Assembly (NCBI RefSeq): GCF_000397065.2 | Contig: NZ_KE007317.1 | Span: 190,969-254,968 of the forward strand | Length of the DNA: 64,000 nt | Direction: 5' to 3' | Source of the DNA: Marinobacter lipolyticus SM19 | GTDB lineage: Bacteria > Pseudomonadota > Gammaproteobacteria > Pseudomonadales > Oleiphilaceae | Shown: in pieces, positions 8,415 to 17,095 of the stretch | How the letters are laid out: every line of letters starts with the position of its first letter | Position numbering within the stretch: the stretch's first letter is position 1 | Program-made: the position numbers and the translations under genes | Notes under the pieces: generated by a model | The model's input: the letters and a program-made list of their open reading frames with translations, nothing else | Databases searched by the model: none | Told to the model about the DNA's origin: nothing

Positions 8415-10478
8415 ATGTCCCAATTCGAAGCACTCTTTCGACCTTTACAGATCAATCAGTTGACCATCCGCAACCGGGTCGTCAGCACTGCCCACGCCGA
8501 GGTGTACGCCACCGAGGGTGGAATGACCACCGACCGCTACGTTAAATATTACGAAGAGAAGGCCAAGGGTGGCTGCGGTCTTTGTATCTGCGGCGGCTCC
8601 AGCGTTGTCTCCATCGACAGCCCGCAAAGCTGGTGGAGCTCGGTCAACCTGTCCACTGACCGCATCATCCCCCATTTCCAGAACCTCGCGGACGCCGTCC
8701 ACAAACACGGCGGCAAGATCATGATCCAGATCTCCCACATGGGGCGTCGCTCCCGCTGGGACGGCGAAAACTGGCCCAACCTGATGTCGCCCTCCGGCGT
8801 CCGTGAACCCGTGCACCGTGCTACCTGCAAGACCATTGAGGAAGAGGAAATCCGGCGCATCATCGGCGACTTTGCCCAGGCCGCCCGCCGCGCCAAAGAA
8901 GGTGGCCTCGACGGCGTCGAACTGTCCGCCGTGCACCAGCACATGATTGACCAGTTCTGGTCGCCTCGCGTCAACAAGCGCACCGACCAATGGGGCGGAA
9001 CCTTCGAAAACCGCATGCGCTTCGGGATGGAAGTGTTGAAGGCCGTGCGCGAGGAAGTCGGTCGTGACTTTGCTGTCGGCATTCGCATTTGCGGTGACGA
9101 ATTCCACCCGGACGGTCTGAACCACGACGACATGAAGCAGATCGCCAAGTATTACAACGACACCGGTCTGCTGGACTTCTTTGGTGTGGTCGGTTCCGGC
9201 TGTGACACCCACAACACCCTGGCCAACGTTATTCCCAACATGTCCTACCCGCCGGAGCCGTTCCTGCACCTGGCCGCCGGCATCAAGGAAGTGGTCGACG
9301 TGCCTGTGATCCACGCCCAGAACATCAAAGACCCGAACCAGGCCGAACGCATCCTGGAGGCAGGCTACGTCGACTTCGTCGGCATGACCCGCGCTCACAT
9401 CGCTGATCCGCACATCATTGCCAAGATCAAGATGAACCAGGTTGACCAGATCCGCCAGTGCGTCGGTGCCAACTACTGCATCGATCGCCAGTACCAGGGC
9501 CTCGACGTGCTCTGCATCCAGAATGCCGCCACTTCCCGCGAGCATCTGGGCATGCCACACATTATCGAGAAGACCGAGGGCCCGATCCGCAAGGTACTGG
9601 TTATCGGCGGTGGCCCTGGAGGCATGGAAGCGGCACGGGTTTCGGCTGAACGTGGCCATCAGGTCACGCTGATCGAAAAAGCCGGCGAGCTTGGAGGCCA
9701 GATCACCCTGGCGTCCAAGGCGCCGCAACGGGACCAGATCGCCGGCATTACCCGCTGGTACGCCCTGGAACTGGATCGCCTCGGCGTCGACCTGCGCTTC
9801 AATACCGAAGCTGATGCCTCTGTCGTACGGGATATCCAGCCGGACGTCTGCATCCTTGCTACCGGTGGTGTGCCGTTCATGGAACAGATCCCGGAATGGG
9901 GTTTCGAGGACGGCCTGGTGGTGTCCTCCTGGGACATCCTCAGCGGCAGGGTTGAACCGGGTGAGAACGTCCTGGTCTACGACACGATTTGCGAATTCTC
10001 CGGTATGTCCGTGGCGGACTATCTGGCCTCCAAGGGGGCACAGGTCGAACTGGTCACCGACGACATCAAGCCCGGTGTCGGTATCGGCGGCACCACCTTC
10101 CCAACGTACTACCGCAGCTTGTATGAGCGGGAAGTGATCATGAGTTCCGACATGATGCTGGAAAAAGTCTACGCCGAGGGCGATAAGAAAGTCGCGGTGC
10201 TGGAAAACGAGTACACCGGGCAGAAAGAGGAGAGGGTGGTCGATCAGGTTGTGATCGAGAACGGTACCCGACCGAACGAAGCCCTGTATTACGAGCTAAA
10301 GGAAGGCTCGATTAACAAGGGACAGATTGATGTGGATACCCTGTTTGCCTGTAACGCCCAGCCGGTGTTGAAGGAGGCCGATAAGGGAATGATTTTGTGG
10401 CGATTGGGGGATTGCGTGTCCCAGCGGAACACGCATGCGGCGATCTATGACGCACTGCGTTTGTGCAAGGATCTGTAA
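8415..10478 (+). CDS. dgcA: dimethylglycine demethylase subunit A, TMADH-type flavoprotein
   Basis: This 687-residue protein has an N-terminal old-yellow-enzyme barrel, about residues 1-370 (QISHMGRRSRWDG, GVELSAVHQHMIDQFWSP), and a C-terminal FAD/NAD(P)-binding half (VLVIGGGPGGMEAARVSAERGH). This is the layout of trimethylamine dehydrogenase. With DgcB and the electron-transfer flavoprotein it converts dimethylglycine to sarcosine and formaldehyde. The iron-sulfur segment reads CVGANYC...LCIQNA, with alanine where trimethylamine dehydrogenase has the second of four cysteines. The ATG is preceded by AGAGAGAG. The dgcB gene follows after 27 bases. Confidence 0.95.
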   Translation: MSQFEALFRPLQINQLTIRNRVVSTAHAEVYATEGGMTTDRYVKYYEEKAKGGCGLCICGGSSVVSIDSPQSWWSSVNLSTDRIIPHFQNLADAVHKHGGKIMIQISHMGRRSRWDGENWPNLMSPSGVREPVHRATCKTIEEEEIRRIIGDFAQAARRAKEGGLDGVELSAVHQHMIDQFWSPRVNKRTDQWGGTFENRMRFGMEVLKAVREEVGRDFAVGIRICGDEFHPDGLNHDDMKQIAKYYNDTGLLDFFGVVGSGCDTHNTLANVIPNMSYPPEPFLHLAAGIKEVVDVPVIHAQNIKDPNQAERILEAGYVDFVGMTRAHIADPHIIAKIKMNQVDQIRQCVGANYCIDRQYQGLDVLCIQNAATSREHLGMPHIIEKTEGPIRKVLVIGGGPGGMEAARVSAERGHQVTLIEKAGELGGQITLASKAPQRDQIAGITRWYALELDRLGVDLRFNTEADASVVRDIQPDVCILATGGVPFMEQIPEWGFEDGLVVSSWDILSGRVEPGENVLVYDTICEFSGMSVADYLASKGAQVELVTDDIKPGVGIGGTTFPTYYRSLYEREVIMSSDMMLEKVYAEGDKKVAVLENEYTGQKEERVVDQVVIENGTRPNEALYYELKEGSINKGQIDVDTLFACNAQPVLKEADKGMILWRLGDCVSQRNTHAAIYDALRLCKDL

Positions 10479-10505
10479 CCCAAGTTCAATCCGATGAGGT
10501 ACACC

Positions 10506-12446
10506 ATGCTCCTTGATTGGCTGCTCCCAGCACTCGTGGTTACGGCACTTGCCTTGCTGGTTATCGGCGCCATACGCCGTGTCCTGCTCTGGCGTGCGGG
10601 TCAACCCGAACCGGTGAACATCATCGCCGGGCTTATGGCCATGCCGCGCCGCTACCTGGTCGACCTGCATCACGTGGTCGAGCGCGACAAAGTCATGTCC
10701 AACACCCACGTCGCCACGGCGGGCGGGTTCGTGTTGTCCATGCTGTTGATCATACCGGTGCACGTGTTTGGGCTGGAAAGTCGGTGGCTCAGCATTCCCC
10801 TGCTGATCGCCACGGCCCTCATGTTCACTGGAGCCATCTTCGTCTACCGGCGCCGCCGCAATCCACCGGCCCGTCTGTCCAGGGGCCCCTGGATGCGATT
10901 GCCGAAAAGCCTGCTGATGTTTTCCGCATCGTTTTTCCTGCTCACCCTGGTGACGTCCGGTTTCCTGCCGGAGAATTTCGGGAGTTGGGTGCTCGTGGCC
11001 GTACTGCTGGTGGGCGTCACTCTGGGCCTGTCCGAAATGCTCTTCGGCATGGGCTGGGGCGGGCCGATGAAGCATGCGTTTGCCGGCGCCTTGCACCTGG
11101 CATTCCACCGTCGCCCGGAACGCTTCGGCGGCGGCCGTTCCACTGGCCTAAAACCGGTCAATCTGGATGGCAAGCTTGGTGTGGCGGACCCCAAAGATTT
11201 CAAATGGAATCAATTGCTGGGTTTTGACGCCTGCGTGCAATGTGGTCGCTGCGAAGCCGTCTGCCCGGCCTTTGCCGCCGGCCAGCCGTTAAACCCGAAG
11301 AAGCTGATCCAGGATATGGTCGTGGGCATGGCCGGAGGAACCGATGCCAACTACGCCGGCAGCCCCTATCCCGGTACCGACGTCGGCAAGGCGGAAGGCA
11401 ACCCGCACCAGCCCATTGTCGATGGCCTTGTCAGTGCCGACACCCTTTGGTCCTGTACCACCTGCCGCGCTTGTGTCGAAGAGTGTCCGATGATGATCGA
11501 ACACGTTGACGCCATCGTCGATATGCGCCGTCACCTGACCCTGGAACGAGGTGAAACCCCGAACAAGGGTGCTGAAGTGCTGGACAATCTGATCGCCACT
11601 GACAATCCTGGCGGGAACGAACCCGGCAGCCGGATGAACTGGGCGGCGGACCTTGACCTGCCGCTGATGGCCGACAAACACGAAGCAGAGGTGCTGTTCT
11701 GGGTCAGCGACGGCTGTTTCGACATGCGCAGCCAGCGTATCCTGCGTGCCTTCGTCCAAATCCTGAAGGCTGCGAAGGTCGACTTCGCCGTGCTCGGCAA
11801 CGAGGAACGGGATTCCGGTGACGTCGCCCGCCGTCTTGGCGACGACGCCACTTTCCAGACGCTGGCCAGACATAACATTGCCACGCTCGGTAAGTACCGC
11901 TTCCAACGCATCGTCACCACCGACCCGCACGCCTTCCACGTGCTGAAAAACGAATACGGCGATTTTGGTGGTCACTACGAGGTATTACACCACAGCACCT
12001 TTATCAACGAACTGGTCGAACAGGGCCAGCTCAGTCTGGATCGCTTTAAGGGCGGTACCGTCACCTATCACGATCCCTGTTACCTGGGGCGCTACAACGG
12101 CGAGTACGAGTCTCCGCGCGCATTGCTCAATGCCCTGGGTATCCAGGTCAGCGAGATGGACCGCTCCGGCTATCGTTCACGCTGCTGCGGCGGTGGCGGC
12201 GGGGCACCCATTACCGACATTCCGGGGGAGCACCGCATCGCCGACATGCGTGTCGATGACGCCCGCAAAGTGGAGGCCGAAACCATCGCCGTCGCCTGTC
12301 AGCAATGCACCGCCATGCTCGAAGGCGTGGTGGAGCCGCGCCCTGAGATTCGCGACTTGGCCGAGCTGGTGGCCGATGGCCTGATCATTGAAGCAGCCGA
12401 TTCGACCGCTCCAGCGGCCCAACCGATAGCTGAGGAGGTGCACTGA
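10506..12446 (+). CDS. dgcB: dimethylglycine demethylase subunit B, membrane Fe-S protein
   Basis: This 646-residue protein is the electron-transfer partner of DgcA. Several N-terminal membrane segments (about residues 5-25, 70-125 and 140-180) precede two 4Fe-4S motifs (CVQCGRCEAVCPA and CTTCRACVEECPM) and two CCG-type cysteine domains (DPCYLGRYNGEYE with RCCGGGGG, ending ACQQCTAML), as in HdrD/GlpC-type proteins. It probably connects demethylation to the respiratory chain through the flavoprotein encoded next. An ATG at 10494 lacks a ribosome site, while GAGG stands six bases before 10506. The stop overlaps the next start by one base. Confidence 0.94.
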   Translation: MLLDWLLPALVVTALALLVIGAIRRVLLWRAGQPEPVNIIAGLMAMPRRYLVDLHHVVERDKVMSNTHVATAGGFVLSMLLIIPVHVFGLESRWLSIPLLIATALMFTGAIFVYRRRRNPPARLSRGPWMRLPKSLLMFSASFFLLTLVTSGFLPENFGSWVLVAVLLVGVTLGLSEMLFGMGWGGPMKHAFAGALHLAFHRRPERFGGGRSTGLKPVNLDGKLGVADPKDFKWNQLLGFDACVQCGRCEAVCPAFAAGQPLNPKKLIQDMVVGMAGGTDANYAGSPYPGTDVGKAEGNPHQPIVDGLVSADTLWSCTTCRACVEECPMMIEHVDAIVDMRRHLTLERGETPNKGAEVLDNLIATDNPGGNEPGSRMNWAADLDLPLMADKHEAEVLFWVSDGCFDMRSQRILRAFVQILKAAKVDFAVLGNEERDSGDVARRLGDDATFQTLARHNIATLGKYRFQRIVTTDPHAFHVLKNEYGDFGGHYEVLHHSTFINELVEQGQLSLDRFKGGTVTYHDPCYLGRYNGEYESPRALLNALGIQVSEMDRSGYRSRCCGGGGGAPITDIPGEHRIADMRVDDARKVEAETIAVACQQCTAMLEGVVEPRPEIRDLAELVADGLIIEAADSTAPAAQPIAEEVH

Positions 12447-13747
12447 TGACGGATATCCCAAGGCGCGACCCGCGTACCGAATGGATACTGCGCAATCGCC
12501 TGCACCCTCAATATGATGAAATGGTTGCAGTCAACAGCGGTCCGGTGCGCGGTCCCACCGGCCTGTTGCGCAAGAATCCCCATGCCGTTGGCTTTATCGG
12601 ACCCAATGGCATCAAACGGATCGACCGCAGCGCAGGTCTGACCGGCGGCGCGGGCGGTCTGTCGTCGCGTGCCAAAGGTCGTTCGGCCCAGGCCGAAGTC
12701 GAGTTGCCCATGCATCGGGTTGAGCAACCCGATTTCTATGTGGCCGTGGTTGTTGACTTGGCGGGCGGCCGCTTGAGCAGTCATGACAAGGACGTGCTTG
12801 GTCAGGCGCATCAGTTGGTTAAAGCTGCGGAAGGTGAGGGCGCTGTTGTCGCCGTCGCCCTTGGCGAAGCACGGGAGGCGAACTTCGACAAAGCAGGCGC
12901 CGACCGAATGGTTCATTTGACCGAGGTTTACGGCCAGTCGCTGACCGGCTACTGCCCGGAACACAAACTGGCCGTGCTTGAAGCGGTTGAATCCGAACTT
13001 GCCCCGCGTTATTGGCTGTTCCCGGATTCGGTCCACGGCGGCGCCGACCTCGGCTCCCGCCTGGCTGCCCGCCTCAGCGAGCGCCCGGTCGTCCATGCCT
13101 GGCAAGTGGATGCCGACCACAGCGTCTGTCGCGGCGGCAGCCAGTTGACGGATTGGCACCGACCCACGGCCCGAGTCATCCTGCTGGCCGAGGAATGCGC
13201 GCTGCCAATCGACGAGACCCGGCATGAGGCAAAACCGATCGAACTGGCGTCGATTCCCAAGGTAACACCCCGAATCGAAGACCTCGGCCAGGTCGAGGTC
13301 GACCCGAGTAAGATAGCCCTTGGGGAAGCGGAATTCATTCTCTCCGCCGGTAACGGCGTGCGCGACTGGAGCCAGTTCCATGAAGTGGCTACGGCCCTTG
13401 GCGCCACCGAAGGCGCCAGCCGGGTCGCCGTGGACGATGGCAATATGCCGCGTTTCCGCCAGGTTGGTGCTACCGGCACCTGGGTTACGGCACGGGTTTA
13501 TGTTGCCGTGGGTATTTCCGGAGCCATCCAGCATATGCAGGGTATCGGCCGGTGCGACAAGGTGGTGGCCATCAATCTCGATGATGGCTGCGACATGATC
13601 AAACGGGCCGACTTGAGTGTGATTGGTAACAGCCAGGGCATCCTCGGTGAATTGCTGCGGTTGGCCGAATCCCGCCAAAGTGGGACGGAGCTCGAATCAC
13701 CCAAAGCAACGGCAGAATCCACAGAGGAGGACCGTCATGTCGCCTGA
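12446..13747 (+). CDS. etfA: electron transfer flavoprotein alpha subunit (dgc-associated)
   Basis: This 433-residue protein ends in the FAD-binding domain of EtfA (VGATGTWVTARVYVAVGISG, INLDDGCDMIKRAD). It carries an N-terminal extension of about 100 residues relative to general EtfA, as in the dgc-linked type of Pseudomonas. It would accept electrons from the DgcAB demethylase. GGAGGTG precedes the ATG, which overlaps the dgcB stop. The last 11 bases overlap etfB, so the subunits should be made in equal amounts. Confidence 0.9.
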   Translation: MTDIPRRDPRTEWILRNRLHPQYDEMVAVNSGPVRGPTGLLRKNPHAVGFIGPNGIKRIDRSAGLTGGAGGLSSRAKGRSAQAEVELPMHRVEQPDFYVAVVVDLAGGRLSSHDKDVLGQAHQLVKAAEGEGAVVAVALGEAREANFDKAGADRMVHLTEVYGQSLTGYCPEHKLAVLEAVESELAPRYWLFPDSVHGGADLGSRLAARLSERPVVHAWQVDADHSVCRGGSQLTDWHRPTARVILLAEECALPIDETRHEAKPIELASIPKVTPRIEDLGQVEVDPSKIALGEAEFILSAGNGVRDWSQFHEVATALGATEGASRVAVDDGNMPRFRQVGATGTWVTARVYVAVGISGAIQHMQGIGRCDKVVAINLDDGCDMIKRADLSVIGNSQGILGELLRLAESRQSGTELESPKATAESTEEDRHVA

Positions 13748-14543
13748 CTCTTTCCCTAACTCTTTCTCTAACCCCGACCTCAAGGTCGCCTCCCTTATTT
13801 CTGTTGGTCAACACCCCAAGTCCGGTCGCGCACGGCGGGCCAGCCAGGATGCCCGGGCCGTCGAACTCGGTCTGAAGATGGCAGGCTCCTCCTCCCGACT
13901 CATCCATGTCGGTGGTGGTGACGAAACTGGCCTGCGCCAGTACCTTGGTATGGGCTTGCCGGAGATAACCCTGCTCGAGGCTGACGGTAGGGCGGATGCC
14001 GTCCCCATCTTGGTGCGCCATCTCAAGGAACAGCCCGCGGACATCGTCCTCACCGGCATTCACGCCGAGCGGGGCGAGGCCTCCGGCATGGTGCCTTACC
14101 TTTTGGCGGAATACCTCGGCTGGCCTATCGTTCCCCGTATCGCCGATATCCAGAAGGTGGAGGAAGGCTTTGCCGAAGTGCTGCAAGCCCTGCCACGTGG
14201 ACAGCGCCGCCTGCTGCGGGTTTCACTTCCGTTCATTGCGACCGTCGACAATGCGGCTCCCGATGCGCGGCAATACGCTTTCGGCCCGGCCCGTCGTGGA
14301 CTGATGGATGGCGTGGCGGTTGATGCACCGGTTGACGAAACCCGGTTGGAGTGGCAGGAGAGCCCCGCCAAACCCAGACCCAAGCGCCTCAACGTTGTCA
14401 AAGCCAAATCCGCCGCCGACAGGTTCAAGGCGGCCACGGCAAAACCCCAGGGGCAGGGTGGCAAGGTCATCCGTGACGGTACGGATCGGGAAAAGGCTGA
14501 GGCGATCATGGAGCTGCTAATTGCCGAGGGAGTAGTGAGGTAA
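13737..14543 (+). CDS. etfB: electron transfer flavoprotein beta subunit (dgc-associated)
   Basis: This 268-residue EtfB-type protein carries the AMP/adenine-nucleotide-binding fold (LISVGQHPKSGRARRASQDARAV is the N-terminal part; later ADIVLTGIHAERGEASGMVPY). It pairs with the preceding alpha subunit. AGAGGAGG stands six bases before the ATG at 13737, inside the end of etfA. The C-terminus is lysine- and alanine-rich (AKPRPKRLNVVKAKSAADRF). It is the last gene of the dgc operon before a 247-base gap. Confidence 0.9.
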   Translation: MSPDSFPNSFSNPDLKVASLISVGQHPKSGRARRASQDARAVELGLKMAGSSSRLIHVGGGDETGLRQYLGMGLPEITLLEADGRADAVPILVRHLKEQPADIVLTGIHAERGEASGMVPYLLAEYLGWPIVPRIADIQKVEEGFAEVLQALPRGQRRLLRVSLPFIATVDNAAPDARQYAFGPARRGLMDGVAVDAPVDETRLEWQESPAKPRPKRLNVVKAKSAADRFKAATAKPQGQGGKVIRDGTDREKAEAIMELLIAEGVVR

Positions 14544-14790
14544 TACCTTGAGGCGGCGGGGATATCCCGACCTTGCCGCTTTAAGACACGCAACACCCTT
14601 TCCATGTCGCTGCTGGAGTATTGGCCTCAATTGCAATGCCATACCATGATTCTCGCCCGGGACACATCGGAGCGGCCGGCAGCACGTTAACGGTGCTCAG
14701 GTAAACCCGACTCCAGGCCTTATTCGGTATGGCCTCGGGCTCTCGAAAAACAACAACCCGATAATAACGAATTGCTCTGGAGAGCCCCTT

Positions 14791-16395
14791 ATGACTGAAC
14801 GTGCGCAGCCCGTGGTCGACGCTGATCGTCTTTACGACGACGTCGATTACCAGATCGGGCAAGACAATATCCAAGTCGCCGGGTTTGACGTCCACAACCC
14901 GGTGTTTGGCATCAGCGCCATACTCATCCTTGTATTTGTTGCAGGTACCCTGTTCGCGACCGAAGCGGCCAACGGTATGCTGTTGGGCGCCCGCGGTTGG
15001 GCGATCGAACACTTTGACTGGCTGTTCATGGCTGGTGGCAATCTGTTTGTGGTGTTCTGTCTGGCGTTGATTGTTCTGCCAGTCAGCAAAGTCCGCATTG
15101 GCGGTGACAATGCCAAACCGGAATTCTCTACGTTATCCTGGTTTTCCATGTTGTTTGCGGCAGGCATGGGTATCGGCCTGATGTTCTGGAGCGTTGCCGA
15201 GCCTGTTGCCTATTTTACCGACTGGTATGGCACCCCGCTTGGTGTGGAAGCGAACACCGCCGAGGGTAAATCCATGGCTCTGGGCGCCACCATGTTCCAT
15301 TGGGGGCTTCATCCATGGGCCATGTACGGGATAGTCGGTCTTTCGCTGGCTTTCTTTGCCTATAACAAAGGCTTACCACTAACGGTCCGGTCCGCGTTTT
15401 ATCCGATTCTCGGGAACCGTATCTGGGGGCCGATCGGCCATGTTATCGACATCGTCGCCGTATTGGCGACCATCTTCGGCCTTGCTACGTCTCTTGGCCT
15501 TGGTGCGCAGCAGGCCGCCAGTGGCTTGGCGTATCTCGGTATCGTGGGAAACGGCATCACTACGCAGATTGGCTTGATCGCATTCATAACCGCCATTGCA
15601 ATTTTTTCCGTGGTTCGTGGTTTGGATGGCGGCGTAAAACTGCTCAGCAATATCAACATGGTCATTGCGTTCGTTCTGCTGCTTTTCGTCATCCTCGCCG
15701 GTTCCATCAGCGGCTTCTTCGCCAACCTTTTTGACTTGTTCTGGTCCTATGGGAAAAACATTCTGCCCCTCAGTAATTGGGTGGGACGGGAAGATGAAAC
15801 CTGGTTCCACGGCTGGACCGTTTTCTATTGGGCCTGGTGGATTTCCTGGTCGCCGTTCGTTGGTATGTTCATCGCCCGTGTGTCCAAAGGCCGCACCGTG
15901 CGCGAATTCATGCTCGCGGTATTGATTATCCCGACCCTTGTTTGTGGTATCTGGGTGACTGCATTCGGCGGCAACGCGCTGGACCAGATCCAGGCTGAGG
16001 TGGGCGCGTTGAGCGGCGGGCTCACCGAAGTACCGCTCGCCATGTTCCAGATGATGGACAGCATGCCGCTGACCTCTTTGATTTCTTTCCTCGCCATTGT
16101 TCTGGTGCTGGTGTTTTTTGTTACCTCCTCGGATTCTGGGTCGCTGGTGATTGATGGAATCACTGCCGGTGGCAAACAGGATGCCCCCGTCGCCCAGCGT
16201 GTGTTCTGGGCAACCATGGAAGGCGTGATCGCTGCAACCCTGTTATTTGGCGGTGGGGCGCAGGCACTCAGTGCGCTTCAAGCGGGCGCGGTTACCGCTG
16301 GGTTGCCTTTCGCCATCATCCTGATTCTGATGTGCGTAAGTTTGTACAAAGGGTTGAACGGGGAGGCAAAGACGCAGCTTAAATACAGCGTGTAA
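14791..16395 (+). CDS. BCCT-family betaine/choline/carnitine transporter
   Basis: This 534-residue protein has 12 predicted membrane segments and both family signatures: the glycine-rich unwound helix (FAAGMGIGLMFWSVAEPV) and the tryptophan-rich helix (FYWAWWISWSPFVGMF) followed by ARVSKGRTVREF. It has no long C-terminal tail, unlike the osmosensing carriers, which fits an uptake system for catabolism. The methionine in GMGIGL is typical of sodium-coupled betaine carriers; this is an inference. GGAG lies eight bases before the ATG. Its place between dgc-etf and fds genes makes betaine or a methylated derivative the likely substrate. A perfect hairpin follows. Confidence 0.92.
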   Translation: MTERAQPVVDADRLYDDVDYQIGQDNIQVAGFDVHNPVFGISAILILVFVAGTLFATEAANGMLLGARGWAIEHFDWLFMAGGNLFVVFCLALIVLPVSKVRIGGDNAKPEFSTLSWFSMLFAAGMGIGLMFWSVAEPVAYFTDWYGTPLGVEANTAEGKSMALGATMFHWGLHPWAMYGIVGLSLAFFAYNKGLPLTVRSAFYPILGNRIWGPIGHVIDIVAVLATIFGLATSLGLGAQQAASGLAYLGIVGNGITTQIGLIAFITAIAIFSVVRGLDGGVKLLSNINMVIAFVLLLFVILAGSISGFFANLFDLFWSYGKNILPLSNWVGREDETWFHGWTVFYWAWWISWSPFVGMFIARVSKGRTVREFMLAVLIIPTLVCGIWVTAFGGNALDQIQAEVGALSGGLTEVPLAMFQMMDSMPLTSLISFLAIVLVLVFFVTSSDSGSLVIDGITAGGKQDAPVAQRVFWATMEGVIAATLLFGGGAQALSALQAGAVTAGLPFAIILILMCVSLYKGLNGEAKTQLKYSV

Positions 16396-16401
16396 CCCTC
16401 A

Positions 16402-16437
16402 GGGCGGAAGAGCGATATCCAATCCGCTCTTCCGCCC
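16402..16437 (+). terminator. perfect hairpin after the BCCT gene
   Basis: A 13-bp perfect inverted repeat (16402-16414 with 16425-16437) encloses a 10-base loop, seven bases after the transporter stop. No T tract follows, so termination may be partial or factor-assisted. Confidence 0.65.
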
Positions 16438-16567
16438 ACACCCTGGCCGGGTTACATGCTTCAGCCCCCATGCGCTCCTACGCTTGAATGTGTCGCAGGC
16501 AAGCAATCCGGCGCTTTCTCCGAGAATACAATATCCCCTCAAGTGCAGAATTTTCCGGGTGACCAAT

Positions 16568-17095
16568 ATGAACAAGACCACCGCCACCGATGTTCAGCAC
16601 ATGGTGCATCAAATCATCGCTGACCTGAATCACAAACCGGGCGCCCTGATGCCCATCCTGCATGCCATCCAGGACGAACTCGGCTACATCCCCAGCGACT
16701 CCGTGCCGGCCATCGCCGAGGGCCTGCAAATTACCCGCGCCGAAGTTCACGGCGTCATCAGCTTCTATCATGATTTTCGCGCCAGTGCCCCCGGCAAGCA
16801 CACCATCCATATCTGCCGGGCCGAAGCCTGCCAGGCCCGCGGTTGCCGTGCACTCGAACGCCACGCCCAACAGACACTCGGCGTCGATTACCACCAAACG
16901 ACCCTGGATGGCGACATTACCCTGGAGGCCGCCTATTGCCTCGGAAATTGCGCCACCGGACCATCCATCCGCATTGGGGATGACATTCACGGCCGCGTTA
17001 CACCGGCCCGTTTCGACGCCCTGATTGACCAGTTACAGACTGTGCCGCTCGCCATCCAGCCGGTCCTGGCAAAGGAAGACAATACCCATGGTTAA
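16568..17095 (+). CDS. fdsG: NAD-dependent formate dehydrogenase gamma subunit
   Basis: This 175-residue NuoE-like protein carries a 2Fe-2S thioredoxin-fold site with four cysteines in two pairs (ICRAEACQARGC and YCLGNCATGP). In soluble formate dehydrogenases it relays electrons between the iron-sulfur chain of FdsA and the FMN subunit FdsB. The start at 16568 (MNKTTATDVQ) is preceded by GGGTGA; the longer upstream frame is not family-like. It overlaps fdsB by eight bases. Confidence 0.93.
   Translation: MNKTTATDVQHMVHQIIADLNHKPGALMPILHAIQDELGYIPSDSVPAIAEGLQITRAEVHGVISFYHDFRASAPGKHTIHICRAEACQARGCRALERHAQQTLGVDYHQTTLDGDITLEAAYCLGNCATGPSIRIGDDIHGRVTPARFDALIDQLQTVPLAIQPVLAKEDNTHG

Noticed and set aside
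14544..14790. Terminator between etfB and the BCCT gene
   Set aside because: GC-rich inverted bases occur near 14551-14580 but pair poorly and I could not draw a convincing stem with a T tract; the gap may still hold a promoter.
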